From Saccharothrix sp. S26 (GTDB lineage Bacteria > Actinomycetota > Actinomycetes > Mycobacteriales > Pseudonocardiaceae): a stretch of DNA of 64,000 bases. Positions 6,665 to 17,713 of the stretch are shown here, one piece after another; the first letter of the stretch is position 1; each line of letters begins with the position of its first letter. The notes beneath the pieces were generated by a model that did no database searches, was not told the origin of the DNA, and worked only from the letters and a program-made list of their open reading frames with translations. The position numbers and the translations under genes are program-made. Location of the stretch: NCBI RefSeq assembly GCF_021390395.1, contig NZ_JAJUWT010000002.1, positions 124,001-188,000 on the forward strand, written 5' to 3'.

Positions 6665-9600
6665 ATGGCCTACCCGAAGGCAGGCGAGGGTTCCGTTCCC
6701 TCCCAGCCGTCCTTCCCCGCCCTCGAAGAGGGCGTGCTCGACTTCTGGAAGTCCGACGGGACGTTCCAGGCGTCGATCGACGCACGGCCCGCCGGGGACA
6801 ACGGGGCCAACGAGTTCGTCTTCTACGACGGCCCGCCGTTCGCCAACGGCCTGCCGCACTACGGCCACCTGCTCACCGGCTACGTCAAGGACCTCATCCC
6901 GCGCTACCAGACCATGCGCGGCAAGCACGTCGAGCGGCGCTTCGGCTGGGACACCCACGGCCTGCCCGCCGAGGTGGAGGCCGAGAAGCAGCTCGGGTTC
7001 TCGTCCAAGAGCGAGATCGAGGCGTTCGGCATCGAGAAGTTCAACGAGGCGTGCCGCACGTCGGTGCTGCGCTACACCGACCAGTGGCGCGACTACGTGA
7101 CCCGGCAGGCCCGCTGGGTGGACTTCGACAACGACTACAAGACGCTCGACCTGGACTTCATGGAAAGCGTCATGTGGGCCTTCAAGACCCTGTGGGACAA
7201 GGGCCTGGTCTACGAGGGCTTCCGGGTGCTCTGGTACTGCTGGCGCTGCGAGACGCCGCTGTCCAACACCGAGACGAAGATGGACGACACCTACCGGGAC
7301 CGGCAGGACCCGGCGGTGACCGTCGGCCTGCGCCTGGAGACCGGCGAGCTGGCCCTGATCTGGACGACCACGCCGTGGACGCTGCCGTCCAACCTGGCCG
7401 CCGCCGTGCACCCGGACGTGGACTACGTGACGGTCGAGGCGAACGGCGAGCGCTACCTGCTGGCCGAGGCCCGCGTCGCCGCGTACGCCCGCGAGCTGGG
7501 CGAGGAGCCGCCGGTCGTGGCCCGCTGCAAGGGCGCCGACCTGGTCGGGCGCAAGTACACGCCGCCGTTCGGCTTCTTCCTCGGCCGGGAGAACGCGCAC
7601 CAGGTGCTGGCCGCCGACTACGTCACCACCGAGGACGGCACCGGCGTGGTGCACATCGCGCCCGCGTTCGGTGAGGAGGACAAGGTCGTCACCGACGCGG
7701 CGGGCATCGAGGTCGTCGTGCCGGTCGACGCGCACGGCCGGTTCACCGCCGAGGTGCCGCCGTACGAGGGCCAGCAGGTGTTCGAGGCGAACAAGGCGAT
7801 CATCCGCGACCTGAAGGAAGCGGGCCTGCTGCTGCGCCACGAGACCTACGACCACCCGTACCCGCACTGCTGGCGGTGCGACAACCCGCTGATCCAGCGC
7901 GCGGTGTCGTCGTGGTTCGTCGCGGTCACGCGGTTCAAGGACCGCATGGTCGAGCTGAACCAGCAGATCAACTGGGTGCCCGAGCACGTCAAGGACGGCC
8001 AGTTCGGCAAGTGGCTGGAGAACGCCCGCGACTGGAACATCTCCCGCAACCGGTTCTGGGGCTCGCCGATCCCGGTGTGGGTGTCGGACGACCCGGCGTA
8101 CCCGCGGGTGGACGTCTACGGCTCGCTGGACGAGCTGGAGCGCGACTTCGGCGTGCGCCCGACCGACCTGCACCGGCCCACGATCGACGAGCTGACCCGG
8201 CCGAACCCGGACGACCCGACCGGGCAGTCGACCATGCGGCGGGTGCCGGAGGTGCTGGACTGCTGGTTCGAGTCCGGCTCGATGTCGTTCGCGCAGGTGC
8301 ACTACCCGTTCGAGAACCGCGAGTGGTTCGAGGACCACTACCCGGGCGACTTCATCGTCGAGTACAACAACCAGACGCGCGGCTGGTTCTACACCATGCA
8401 CGTGCTGGCCACGGCGCTGTTCGACCGGCCCGCGTTCCGCAACTGCGTGGCGCACGGGATCGTGCTGGGCGACGACGGGCAGAAGATGTCCAAGTCGCGC
8501 CGGAACTACCCGGACGTCAACGAGGTGTTCAGCCGCGACGGGTCCGACGCGATGAGGTGGTTCCTCATGGCGTCGCCGATCCTGCGCGGCGGCGACCTGG
8601 TGGTGACCGAGCGCGGCATCCGCGACGCGGTGCGGCAGGCCGTGCTGCCGTTGTGGAACTCCTGGTACTTCCTGGCCCTGTACGCCAACGCGGACGGGGT
8701 CGAGGGGAAGTGGCGGACCGACTCGCAGCACGTGCTGGACCGGTACGTGCTGGCGAAGGCGCACGACCTGGTGGCCGGGGTGACCGCGCAGCTCGACGGC
8801 TACGACGTCTCGGGCGCGTGCGCGTCGATCCGGGAGTTCCTGGAGGTGCTGACCAACTGGTACGTGCGGCGCTCGCGCGACCGGTTCTGGTCCGGCGACC
8901 AGGACGCGATCGACACGCTGCACACCGTGCTGGAGGTCGTGTGCCGGGTGGCCGCGCCGCTGCTGCCGCTGACCACCGAGTCGGTGTGGCGCGGGTTGAC
9001 CGGTGGACGGTCGGTGCACCTGGCCGACTACCCGTCGGCCGCCGAGCTGCCCGCCGACGACGCCCTCGTGACCGCGATGGACCAGGTGCGGCAGGTGGCG
9101 TCGACCGCGCTGTCGCTGCGCAAGTCGAACAAGCTGCGCGTGCGGCTGCCGCTGGCGAAGCTGGTGATCGCGGCGGCCGACGTGGCGCAGCTGGAGCCGT
9201 TCACCGGGGTGCTGCGGGACGAGGTCAACGTCAAGGAGGTCGAGCTGACCACCGACGTGGACGCGCACGGGCACTTCCAACTGGCCGTCAACGCGCGCGC
9301 CGCCGGTCCCCGGTTGGGGCCGGACGTGCAGAAGGTCATCAAGGCCGTGAAGGCCGGTGACTGGCAGGAGGTGGACGGTCGCGTCGTGGCCGCCGGGATC
9401 GAGCTGTTCCCGGAGGAGTACGAGCAGCGGCTGGTCGCCACCGACAAGGGCGCGACGGCGGCGCTGCCGAACAGCGGCGGGCTGGTCGTGCTGGACACCG
9501 TCGTGACCGAGGAGCTGGCGGCCGAGGGCGTCGCGCGCGACCTGGTGCGGGTGGTGCAGCAGGCGCGCAAGGACGCCGGTCTGGACGTGTCGGACCGGAT

Positions 9601-9775
9601 CTCGTTGACGCTCCAGCTACCGGCCGGGGTACAGGACGCGGTGCGCCGCTTCGAGGCGTTCGTGAAGGACGAGACGCTGGGCGAGTCGGTGTCCTACGGC
9701 GAGGTCGCCGAGGGGGCGGCGGACGGCGTGGTCGGCGAGGGCCAGAAGGTGCGGGTCGCGGTCGCCCGGGTCTGA
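6665..9775 (+). CDS. ileS: Isoleucyl-tRNA synthetase
   Basis: Class I aminoacyl-tRNA synthetase of 1036 aa that charges tRNA-Ile with isoleucine in the cytoplasm. The HIGH-type signature is HYGH at residues 65-68 ([13 protein letters not shown]) and KMSKS lies at 607-611. The CP1 editing domain lies between them ([14 protein letters not shown] is a typical editing motif). The C-terminal part is the anticodon-binding domain. The length fits the longer, eukaryote-like IleRS form usual in actinobacteria. The start at 6665 has a GAGGAG ribosome site within the T-box control region. Confidence 0.98.
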   Translation: MAYPKAGEGSVPSQPSFPALEEGVLDFWKSDGTFQASIDARPAGDNGANEFVFYDGPPFANGLPHYGHLLTGYVKDLIPRYQTMRGKHVERRFGWDTHGLPAEVEAEKQLGFSSKSEIEAFGIEKFNEACRTSVLRYTDQWRDYVTRQARWVDFDNDYKTLDLDFMESVMWAFKTLWDKGLVYEGFRVLWYCWRCETPLSNTETKMDDTYRDRQDPAVTVGLRLETGELALIWTTTPWTLPSNLAAAVHPDVDYVTVEANGERYLLAEARVAAYARELGEEPPVVARCKGADLVGRKYTPPFGFFLGRENAHQVLAADYVTTEDGTGVVHIAPAFGEEDKVVTDAAGIEVVVPVDAHGRFTAEVPPYEGQQVFEANKAIIRDLKEAGLLLRHETYDHPYPHCWRCDNPLIQRAVSSWFVAVTRFKDRMVELNQQINWVPEHVKDGQFGKWLENARDWNISRNRFWGSPIPVWVSDDPAYPRVDVYGSLDELERDFGVRPTDLHRPTIDELTRPNPDDPTGQSTMRRVPEVLDCWFESGSMSFAQVHYPFENREWFEDHYPGDFIVEYNNQTRGWFYTMHVLATALFDRPAFRNCVAHGIVLGDDGQKMSKSRRNYPDVNEVFSRDGSDAMRWFLMASPILRGGDLVVTERGIRDAVRQAVLPLWNSWYFLALYANADGVEGKWRTDSQHVLDRYVLAKAHDLVAGVTAQLDGYDVSGACASIREFLEVLTNWYVRRSRDRFWSGDQDAIDTLHTVLEVVCRVAAPLLPLTTESVWRGLTGGRSVHLADYPSAAELPADDALVTAMDQVRQVASTALSLRKSNKLRVRLPLAKLVIAAADVAQLEPFTGVLRDEVNVKEVELTTDVDAHGHFQLAVNARAAGPRLGPDVQKVIKAVKAGDWQEVDGRVVAAGIELFPEEYEQRLVATDKGATAALPNSGGLVVLDTVVTEELAAEGVARDLVRVVQQARKDAGLDVSDRISLTLQLPAGVQDAVRRFEAFVKDETLGESVSYGEVAEGAADGVVGEGQKVRVAVARV

Positions 9776-9782
9776 CGTGCCG

Positions 9783-9817
9783 CCGGGGGGTCGCGGGCGC
9801 TGATCCGCGACCCCCGG
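9783..9817. terminator. Terminator hairpin after ileS
   Basis: CCGGGGGGTCGCGG (9783-9796) pairs with CCGCGACCCCCGG (9805-9817) across an 8-nt loop, with one bulged G. It lies 8 bp after the ileS stop and before a convergent gene, so it may stop transcription from both sides. As usual in actinobacteria there is no strong T-tract. Confidence 0.75.
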
Positions 9818-9862
9818 AGGCGGGTTGGGGTCGATAGCACTCGGTCTACGGTGGAGGTCGCG

Positions 9863-10129
9863 TCAGTCGAGCCACACCAGGTGGTTGCGCGCACCCGACG
9901 ACCGAGAGCTGATCTCGAAGATCGCTCGGGCGTTCTCCGGGCTCTCGGAACTCAGGCGGAAGTCGCCCTCGACCGAGTTGACGTCCGCGTGGTCGGGGTA
10001 GGCGAGCCCGTATCCGGCGACTCGGGCTTCCTGCTGTCCGCCGTACTCCTCCACGATGGCGAACAAGCGGGGTGCCTCCTGCACCGCGAGCTGCCGCACC
10101 CGGGCAGCGAACTCTTCCGGCCCGTTCAC
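9863..10129 (-). CDS. Hypothetical protein, 88 aa
   Basis: Starts at GTG 10129, overlapping the stop of the upstream frameshifted gene by GTGA. No known domain is recognised. The N-terminal half is predicted helical (GPEEFAARVRQLAVQEAPRLFAIVEEYG) and the C-terminal half mixed, ending SSGARNHLVWLD. The upstream gene is broken, but this one is intact and may still be expressed. The frame opens further upstream to 10315, but that extension is in a shadow frame of the neighbour and is unlikely to be coding. Confidence 0.6.
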   Translation of the reverse strand: MNGPEEFAARVRQLAVQEAPRLFAIVEEYGGQQEARVAGYGLAYPDHADVNSVEGDFRLSSESPENARAIFEISSRSSGARNHLVWLD

Positions 10130-10694
10130 GCGCCGACCCTTTCCACCGCACCGAGCAGGGCCTCGAACTCGTCGCCGAGCAGCATGGTGTTGCCCGCTTC
10201 TTCGGGGGAGACCAGCCACAGGGCGGCGGTGTTCCCGATCGTCGCCGGTGGGAGCGGCAGCGTCGTGCCTTCCGCCAGTACACGCACTTCGTCGCGGTCC
10301 ACGGTGATCGAACATGGTGGCTTCACCAGGAAGTAGGCCATGGGCATCCCGGGGATGGCGAACACCGGCGTCGGCTTGGTGGTGAACCCGGGGTGTCCCA
10401 CGATCGCGTCAACCCGTGATTCGTACACCGACACGGCAGCCAACCGCGCGCCTGTAACGGCGAGCACCGTCGGTGGATGGAGGCTCGGCGCCGACCACCA
10501 CGCCCGCACCAACTCCGGATCGGTGGTCGCGGAGCGATGGGCTGACGCATGATCCTGTCGGCCGGCAGACCGTCCACGGGATCGAGGAATGCCCCGTCGC
10601 ACCACACCGCTCCTGGTATGACCGGCCAGTCGAGTCCGGCGTACGCCAATGCCAATCGGCGGCTGTCCTCCGCGGTCCATGAGGCTTCCGGCAC
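10126..10694 (-). pseudogene. Frameshifted gene, weakly primase/polymerase N-domain-like
   Basis: A GTG at 10694 with AGGGAG ribosome site opens VPEASWTAEDSRRLALAYAG and runs through WPVIPGAVWCDGAFLDP to RIMRQPIAPR. The frame is then lost and the sequence continues one frame away as TTDPELVRAWWSAP through to VERVGA at 10126. One missing base near 10533-10545 would restore a single protein of about 190 aa. The LALAYAGLDWPVIPG and PELVRAWW pattern loosely recalls the N-terminal domain of bifunctional DNA primase/polymerase proteins; this is a weak resemblance. A sequencing error is an alternative to a true pseudogene. Confidence 0.6.
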
Positions 10695-10916
10695 GGTTGT
10701 CTCCCTAGTCTCGACGCCGCCTTGGGTGGGTGAGGCGGACATGGGCAGCCTGTCCGCGGCTGGGGGCGCCGGGAACCGAGGCGGGCCAGGAGACGATCAA
10801 GCTCCGCGGAAGTCACCGCCGACCCGGAGAGTTGTCCGGAGGGTTGCCCAAGATCAGCCGGCCGTGGAGTGGTGGACCGTTACCCTGGGTGTTCGATCGA
10901 CCACGGGTGGGCGGAG

Positions 10917-12233
10917 ATGCGGATCGAGCGGAACGAGGCGTTGCGCGTGGCGCGTGAAGTGGCCGGCCTGACGCAGGCGCAGCTCGCCGACCTGGCCAAC
11001 GCACAGGTCGAAGCGGCGACGGGGCGGATCGGCGCGATGGACGCCGACTATGTCGGCAAGCTCGAACGCGGCGTGCACCGGTGGCCGCACCGGAGCTACC
11101 GGGACGCACTGCGCGTAGTGCTCGACGTTGCCACGGACCGCGAGCTCGGCTTCTTCAGCACGCGGTCCCGTCTCGCTACCGTGGCCTCACCCCGACACCC
11201 GGAAGGTGGGGACGACGTGGAACGCAAGGCTTTCCTTCGAGTGCTTGCCGGCTCGGTCATGGGCGTCGCCCTGACCGACCCCCTCGCGGCGTTCAGCGCT
11301 CAGGCGGTCGGTGGCACGAGGCGGATCGGTCAGGCGGAAGTCGACCACGTGCGACACCTGGCCAGGATGTTCGCGAGCCAGGACCACCAGTACGGCGGCG
11401 GGCTGTCGGCACGCGCTGTGGTCGCCCAGTTGGCGGCGTCCGCCGAGCTCACCGAAGGGACGTTCGCGAGCACGCGCGTGCGGGACGAGCTGTTCGCCGC
11501 CGTCGCGGAGCTGGCAGACACCGCGGCCGGCCTCTGCTTCGACGCCGGGCTGCATCGCGAGGCTGAGCGCGCCTTCAGGTTCAGCGTCGGCTGCGCCACC
11601 GAGTCGGGGGACTGGGCTATGCGGGCCAAGGCGCGGTCCGGTCTGGCCAACCTCTCGGTGCACCGGGGCCGTGCGGAGGACGCGCTGGACTTCGCCGAGA
11701 TGGCGCTGGTGCGTGCCGACCGGTTGAGCCCGAAGGTCGGGGCTGTGGTGCGGACGCGCCACGCACGGGCACTGGCACTCAGCGGCACCTCGCGCGGGGT
11801 GGACTGCCGCGCGGCCATCGGCAAGGCCGGAGAGCTGTTCGCCGCGTCGTCCGGTGATGAGCCCCCCTGGCTTGCGTACTACGACGAGGCGCACCTGGAA
11901 CGCGACTGCGGGCGGGCGTTGGTGCACCTGGCGCTGAACGGCGGCGACCACGGTGAGGCGCGTGATCGGCTGACCGCGTCGATCGCGCGGTTCCCGGAAG
12001 GCCATTCCCGTGGCAAGGCGCTCGCCAAGGCCAACCTGGCGGCGCTGATGATGGCCCGCGACGACCCCCGTCACGCCGTCGAGCTGGGGCACGACGCCGT
12101 CGAGTCGGTCGGCGCTGTGCGGTCCGATCGCGTGAACGACGCCCTCAGGCAACTGGTGACCGCCGGCCATCCGCACGTCCACCTGCCCGAGGTGCGTGAG
12201 CTGCTTCACCGCGTCCGACTCGCGGTCGGCTGA
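10917..12233 (+). CDS. XRE-family transcriptional regulator with TPR-like C-terminus
   Basis: 438 aa from ATG 10917. Residues about 1-60 form a helix-turn-helix (ALRVAREVAGLTQAQLADLANAQ). A linker leads to an all-helical region (about 140-435) with TPR-like repeats such as ARSGLANLSVHRGRAEDAL and KALAKANLAALMMARDDPR. This layout is typical of actinobacterial XRE regulators that sense a ligand or peptide through the repeat domain. It is divergent from the frameshifted gene. Upstream, TTACCCT near 10881 may be its -10. Targets are unknown. Confidence 0.8.
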   Translation: MRIERNEALRVAREVAGLTQAQLADLANAQVEAATGRIGAMDADYVGKLERGVHRWPHRSYRDALRVVLDVATDRELGFFSTRSRLATVASPRHPEGGDDVERKAFLRVLAGSVMGVALTDPLAAFSAQAVGGTRRIGQAEVDHVRHLARMFASQDHQYGGGLSARAVVAQLAASAELTEGTFASTRVRDELFAAVAELADTAAGLCFDAGLHREAERAFRFSVGCATESGDWAMRAKARSGLANLSVHRGRAEDALDFAEMALVRADRLSPKVGAVVRTRHARALALSGTSRGVDCRAAIGKAGELFAASSGDEPPWLAYYDEAHLERDCGRALVHLALNGGDHGEARDRLTASIARFPEGHSRGKALAKANLAALMMARDDPRHAVELGHDAVESVGAVRSDRVNDALRQLVTAGHPHVHLPEVRELLHRVRLAVG

Positions 12234-12239
12234 GCCCCG

Positions 12240-12908
12240 TCAGCGCACGTCGTCCTGCTCCAACCGCGCCTTCAACTGATTCAGGCAACGTCCCCGAGTC
12301 GGCCCGATGGACCCGCGCGGCATGGACAAGGTTTCGGCCACTGCCCGGTATTCGGCCCGGCCGGCGAGAACAGTCAGCCGGAGGAGTTCCTGGCAACGCC
12401 GGGGCATGGAGTTGAACGCGCGCCAGAGCCGCCGATCACGGTCGTCACGCAGGGCTTCCGGTTCTGGCAGCCAGCGGTCGTCCGGCATGTCCACGGCGGA
12501 GTCGGTGGACAGGGCCGGGCGGCCGTTGAGGTCGCGCCACGCCCGTTGCGCCTCGCGGCGGGTGGCGACGATCAGCCAGCCGGCCACGGCCCTCGGCTCG
12601 GTCAGCCGATCCAGGTGGCGCAGCAGGCTCAGCCACACCGTCTGCACGACGTCCTCGGCGGTGAGCTGGTCCAGGCCGTTGCCCCTGGCCACGTGCCACA
12701 CCAACGGGGTCAGCTCGGCCACCAACGAGTCCAGGGCGGCCCGCGACCCGGCCCGTGCCGCCTCGACCAGCGCGGCCTGCCGCTCGTACCGCGAGGCCTG
12801 CGCCATGATCGCGGCCACGCCGAGGTCGTCGGAGCCGGGATCCTCCGGGATGGCTTCGACCAGTTCGGCGCGCAGGTGGTCGAGCCGGGGATCCAGCTCG
12901 TCGCTCAT
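12240..12908 (-). CDS. ECF-type sigma factor (second of a pair)
   Basis: 222 aa. An N-terminal extension of about 55 residues precedes sigma region 2 (LDSLVAELTPLVWHVARG, LTAEDVVQTVWLSLLRHLDRL) and region 4 (PRRCQELLRLTVLAGRAEYRAVAETLSMPRG). Region 4 departs from the usual helix-turn-helix in places. ATG 12908 overlaps the stop of the upstream sigma gene (ATGA), so the two are translated together. No anti-sigma gene follows; the gene converges on the XRE regulator only 6 bp away. Confidence 0.82.
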   Translation of the reverse strand: MSDELDPRLDHLRAELVEAIPEDPGSDDLGVAAIMAQASRYERQAALVEAARAGSRAALDSLVAELTPLVWHVARGNGLDQLTAEDVVQTVWLSLLRHLDRLTEPRAVAGWLIVATRREAQRAWRDLNGRPALSTDSAVDMPDDRWLPEPEALRDDRDRRLWRAFNSMPRRCQELLRLTVLAGRAEYRAVAETLSMPRGSIGPTRGRCLNQLKARLEQDDVR

Positions 12909-13465
12909 GGCGTCTCCTTCCCGCGCTGGGGGCCGCGCACCCGACGCTCCTCGTTGCCGACCTGCTCGCTGACGCGGGCCCGCGCGTGCGAGACGTACCG
13001 CCGCACGGACGCCCGCCGGCAGCCCAGCACGTCGGCGATCTCGTCGTCGTCGAAGTCCCAGAACCGCAGCACCAGCGCGGTGCGCAGGTGGTCCGGCAGG
13101 TTCGCGACGGCCGCCAGCGTGCTGACCAGCTCGTGCCACGCCTCGGCGTCCCGCTGCTTGGGCACCAGGATCCGGTACGTGCCGCGCTGCCGGGCGACCA
13201 CCTCGTCGGTCAGGTCGCCCGGCCGCTCCCGCCGGCGGGCCTGGTCCACCAGCAGGTTGCGGATCGTCTTCACCAGCCAAGCACGTCTGGACGCGGGAGC
13301 GATCACCGGCCAGTTCCGCCACGCGCCGACGAACGCCTCCTGCACCGCGGACTCGTGGTCCAAATGGGGCGACATCACCGCCGCGAAGCGGAACAGCCGG
13401 GTGCGCTCCCGGTGGTAGAAGTCGCTGAAGGTGGCCGCGTGGTCGTCGGGATCCTCCGGCGTCAC
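12905..13465 (-). CDS. ECF/SigE-family sigma factor (first of a pair)
   Basis: 186 aa from GTG 13465 with a strong GGGGGGAGGG ribosome site. Region 2 reads FSDFYHRERTRLFRFAAVMSPHLDHESAVQEAFVGAWRN broken by short variation, and region 4 contains LPDHLRTALVLRFWDFDDDEIADVLGCRRASVRRYVSHARA. It directs RNA polymerase to an unknown regulon. Upstream and apparently co-transcribed is an SRPBCC-family gene. The tail RRVRGPQRGKETP overlaps the next sigma gene. Confidence 0.88.
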   Translation of the reverse strand: MTPEDPDDHAATFSDFYHRERTRLFRFAAVMSPHLDHESAVQEAFVGAWRNWPVIAPASRRAWLVKTIRNLLVDQARRRERPGDLTDEVVARQRGTYRILVPKQRDAEAWHELVSTLAAVANLPDHLRTALVLRFWDFDDDEIADVLGCRRASVRRYVSHARARVSEQVGNEERRVRGPQRGKETP

Positions 13466-13533
13466 GAACCCTCCCCCCTCTGGTCCCGGTACCGGGTAGA
13501 CGGACGAGACCGGGGGTTGTGGAGGAAATCCGG

Positions 13534-13995
13534 TCAAGCGGGCTGCCGGGCCGCCCTCTTCCCGACCGCGCGCAGCAGCCGGACCCACGCCGACCACCTG
13601 GCCGGACGGACGGGCGGGTGGCCCGCGGCGTGGGCCGCGTTGTCGAGCAGGTCCTCGATGAGGGCGTCGTGCAGCCACCGCACGGCCAGCGGCCACCCCA
13701 GCCGCATCAGGCCGTGCGGCCGACCGGTCAGAGTGTGCCGCAACCCGCCCGGCACCGACTCCAGTACGTGGGTGCCCACCACCCCGATCGCCGGGTCGAA
13801 CGCGAACTCGGCCCGCTGCCCGGGCACGTACGCGGTGCAGCGGTAGCGCACGAAGCCGTGGCCGCCGTCCGCGCCGACGCCCAGCGGCCGGTCCAGCACC
13901 AGCGGCGGCCAGCGGTCGGACGGCCACAGCTCCACGACCCGGTCGACCAGCCCTTCGCCATCCGGGAACAGCCGGGTGTGCACGTTCTCGATCAT
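13534..13995 (-). CDS. SRPBCC/polyketide-cyclase-like protein
   Basis: 153 aa. The sequence begins MIENVHTRLFPDGEGLVDRVVELWPSDRWP and has the beta-rich pattern of START/SRPBCC ligand-binding proteins (RYRCTAYVPGQRAEFAFDP, GTHVLESVPGG), closing with a long helix (AVRWLHDALIEDLLDNA). It probably binds a hydrophobic ligand. ATG 13995 was chosen because GGGGG lies 5 nt upstream; a GTG at 14007 is possible. It is divergent from a TetR gene across a 62-bp gap with four operator-like boxes, so it is probably repressed by that TetR. Confidence 0.7.
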   Translation of the reverse strand: MIENVHTRLFPDGEGLVDRVVELWPSDRWPPLVLDRPLGVGADGGHGFVRYRCTAYVPGQRAEFAFDPAIGVVGTHVLESVPGGLRHTLTGRPHGLMRLGWPLAVRWLHDALIEDLLDNAAHAAGHPPVRPARWSAWVRLLRAVGKRAARQPA

Positions 13996-14009
13996 CACAA
14001 CCCCCACTT

Positions 14010-14053
14010 CCGTACGGGACCGTATGGTCCGCTGACCGTACGGTAGCGTATGG
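14010..14053. promoter_or_regulatory. Quadruple TetR operator, CCGTAYGG boxes
   Basis: Four 8-bp boxes stand in the divergent gap: CCGTACGG at 14010-14017, CCGTATGG at 14020-14027, CCGTACGG at 14036-14043 and GCGTATGG at 14046-14053. Start-to-start spacings are 10, 16 and 10 bp, giving two equal pairs. This is the layout expected for cooperative binding of TetR dimers, covering both promoters. The last box ends 4 bp before the tetR start codon. Confidence 0.85.
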
Positions 14054-14057
14054 AGTC

Positions 14058-14598
14058 ATGGCACGGCGGACGCGTGACGACTGGACCGGGGTGGCCCTGC
14101 GGGCGCTGGCGGAGGGCGGCGTCGCGGCGGTCGCGGTGGAACCGCTCGCGGCCCGCCTCGGGGCGACCAAGGGCAGCGCCTACTGGCACTTCCCCAACCG
14201 GGAAGCCCTGCTCAAGGCCACCCTCGAACGGTGGGAGCGCGAGCACACCGAGGCCGTGATCGAACTGGTCGAGTCGGCGCCCGGGCCGCTGGAGAAGCTG
14301 CGGCTGCTGTTCGCCACCGTGCTGGAGGACGTCCGGCACAGCGCCGTGGAACTGGCCATGCTGGCGGCCAAGGACGACCCGGCGGTCGCGCCGGTGCTGG
14401 GCCGCGTCACCGAGCGCCGCATCGCCTACATGGAGGAGCTGTTCGTCGCGCTCGGGTTCGACGCCGACGTGGCGCGGCGGCGGGCCGTGCTGGCCTACTC
14501 GATCTACCTCGGGCAGGCGCAGCTGCTGTCGGCGACCCCGGACGCGGTCGGGGGGCGGCGGGCGCTGCTGGAGGAGACGGTGACCGTGGTGCTGGGCC

Positions 14599-14606
<8 letters not shown>
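14058..14606 (+). CDS. TetR-family transcriptional regulator
   Basis: 182 aa. The N-terminal helix-turn-helix is LAARLGATKGSAYWHFPNREALLKATLERW (residues about 30-60), the standard TetR signature. The C-terminal ligand domain is helical, with ELAMLAAKDDPAVAPVLGRV and a TetR_C-like VLAYSIYLGQAQL. It is divergent from the SRPBCC gene with four operator boxes between, which suggests autoregulation and control of that neighbour. Its end overlaps the DUF167 gene by 8 bp. Confidence 0.9.
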
Positions 14607-15878
<1,272 letters not shown>

Positions 15879-16020
15879 TCAACATGCACGGTCGCGCATG
15901 GTTCGCGCTAGCGACGTTCGGCTGGTGACGCTGCGTGGGGTGCCGGATTCGTCCATTTCGGTGGCACCGGGGAGAATGACCCCGTCGAGTGATGTCGCGG
16001 GACGACGGCCTGGAGGTCGA

Positions 16021-17502
16021 GTGGGCGGTGTGACGGGCTACCTGGGCATCGCCGCCGGCGTACTCCTGCTCTCGGTCATCGCGGTGAGGGTGTCGATCAG
16101 GCTCGGTCTGCCGTCGCTCCTGCTCTACCTCGGCATCGGGCTGCTGCTCGGCGAGGCCGTGGTGGGCATCCAGTTCGAGGACGCCGGCCTCACCCGTTCG
16201 CTGGGCACGGTCGCGCTCGTGCTGATCCTCACCGAGGGCGGTCTGACCACCCGGTGGAGCGCGGTGAAACCCGCGCTCGGCCTGGGCATCGCGCTGTCCA
16301 CGGTCTCCGTGGGCGTGAGCATCGCGGTCACCGGGTTCGCGCTGCACTTCCTGCTGCACATGGACTGGCGCACGGCCCTGCTGTGGGGCGCGGTGCTGTC
16401 GTCCACCGACGCGGCGGCCGTGTTCAGCGTGCTGCGCGGGGTGGGGGTGCGCAAGCGGCTCATCGGCGCGCTCGAACTGGAGTCCGGCATCAACGACGCG
16501 CCGGTCTACATCGCCGTCGTGCTGCTCGCCTCGTCCGACGCGATCACCTGGACCGCGCCGCTGCTGATGCTCTACGAGCTGGTCGCTGGCGCGGTGATCG
16601 GGATCGTGCTCGGCTGGGTCGGCGGCGTCGGGCTGCGCCGGGCCGCGCTGCCCGCCACCGGCCTGTACCCGCTGGCCACGGTCGCGGTGTGCCTGCTCGC
16701 CTACACCGTCGGCGACCTCGCGCACGCGTCCGGCTTCCTCGCCGTCTACATCGCCGCCCTCGTGCTCGGCAACGCCCGCCTGCCGCACCGGGCCGACACC
16801 CTGTCGTTCGCCGAGGGGCTGGGCTGGATCGCGCAGATCGGGCTGTTCGTGCTGCTCGGCCTGTACGCCTCGCCCAACCGGCTGTTCGACGCGCTGGTGC
16901 CCGCCCTGGTGGCGGGCGCGGTGCTGGTGCTGCTGGCCAGGCCGCTGTCGGTGCTGTTCGCCGCCGCGCCGTTCCGCGTGCCGTGGCGGGAGCAGGTGTT
17001 CATCTCGTGGTCGGGGCTGCGCGGCGCGGTGCCGATCGTGTTCGCCCTGATCCCGCTGATCCAGGGCGTGCCGGGCGCGCAGCGGCTCGTGGACGCGGTG
17101 TTCGTGCTGGTCGTGGTGCTGACCGTGGTGCAGGGCACGAGCCTGCCGTGGTTGGCGAAGTGGCTGCGGCTGGTCAGGTCCGGCGAGGCGCACGAGGTGC
17201 AGGTGGACTCGTCGGCGCTGGACCAGTTGGGCGCGGAGCTGCTCCAGGTCCGCATCCAGCCCGGCTCCAAGCTGCACGGCGTGTACCTGTCGGAGCTGCG
17301 GCTGCCACCGGGCTCCTCGGTGAGCCTCATCGTGCGCGACGAGAACGGCTTCACGCCGCAGCCCACGACCCGCCTGCAAGAGCACGACCAACTGCTGGTC
17401 GTGTGCACGGAGGCCATGCGCACGGCGACCGAGCAGCGCATCCGGGCCGTGGACCGGGCGGGCCGGTTCGCCCGCTGGAAGGGCGACGCCGGCCTGCCGT
17501 GA
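16021..17502 (+). CDS. CPA1-type cation/proton antiporter with TrkA-C domain
   Basis: 493 aa. About 12-13 membrane helices make an NhaP2-like monovalent cation:proton antiporter; the core motif LSSTDAAAVFSVLRG and ELESGINDAPVYIAVV carry the conserved aspartates. After the last helix the cytosolic tail (about 405-470) is a TrkA-C domain (VRIQPGSKLHGVYLSELRLP), which senses a nucleotide or ion. It probably exports K+ or Na+. GTG 16021 was picked for the GGAGG 6 nt upstream; a longer open frame reaches back to 15649. Confidence 0.9.
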   Translation: MGGVTGYLGIAAGVLLLSVIAVRVSIRLGLPSLLLYLGIGLLLGEAVVGIQFEDAGLTRSLGTVALVLILTEGGLTTRWSAVKPALGLGIALSTVSVGVSIAVTGFALHFLLHMDWRTALLWGAVLSSTDAAAVFSVLRGVGVRKRLIGALELESGINDAPVYIAVVLLASSDAITWTAPLLMLYELVAGAVIGIVLGWVGGVGLRRAALPATGLYPLATVAVCLLAYTVGDLAHASGFLAVYIAALVLGNARLPHRADTLSFAEGLGWIAQIGLFVLLGLYASPNRLFDALVPALVAGAVLVLLARPLSVLFAAAPFRVPWREQVFISWSGLRGAVPIVFALIPLIQGVPGAQRLVDAVFVLVVVLTVVQGTSLPWLAKWLRLVRSGEAHEVQVDSSALDQLGAELLQVRIQPGSKLHGVYLSELRLPPGSSVSLIVRDENGFTPQPTTRLQEHDQLLVVCTEAMRTATEQRIRAVDRAGRFARWKGDAGLP

Positions 17503-17563
17503 CGCTCCCAGGATGTGAACTCCCCTCGACGGGGACGCGCGGCCTGCGTTAACTTCGAGTCGA

Positions 17564-17700
17564 AGGTCATGAGTGCCAGCGCGAAGCCCAGGCTCGCTGG
17601 CCGGCAACCCTCCAACCGCGGTGGGGTGCCCCTGGTGAGGACCTGGCCGGCGCGCAGGGCGTCCGGCAAGCGCGGGCTCCCTCGGCTGGGATCCCGGACC
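17564..17700 (+). promoter_or_regulatory. SAM-IV riboswitch
   Basis: The conserved SAM-IV core is readable: GGTCATGAGTGCCAGCG (17565-17581), GCTGGCCGGCAACCC, then TCCAACCGCGGTGGGGTGCC (17611-17630). The closing stem pairs AGGTC (17564-17568) with GACCT (17640-17644). The extra 3' hairpins that distinguish SAM-IV from SAM-I follow to about 17700. It binds S-adenosylmethionine and should lower expression of the aminotransferase gene starting 14 bp later. The exact 3' limit is approximate. Confidence 0.88.
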
Positions 17701-17713
17701 CCAGGAGGGCGTC

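Noticed and set aside
6545..9280. 911-codon frame antisense to ileS
   Set aside because: Shadow of ileS with highly biased composition and no recognisable domain.
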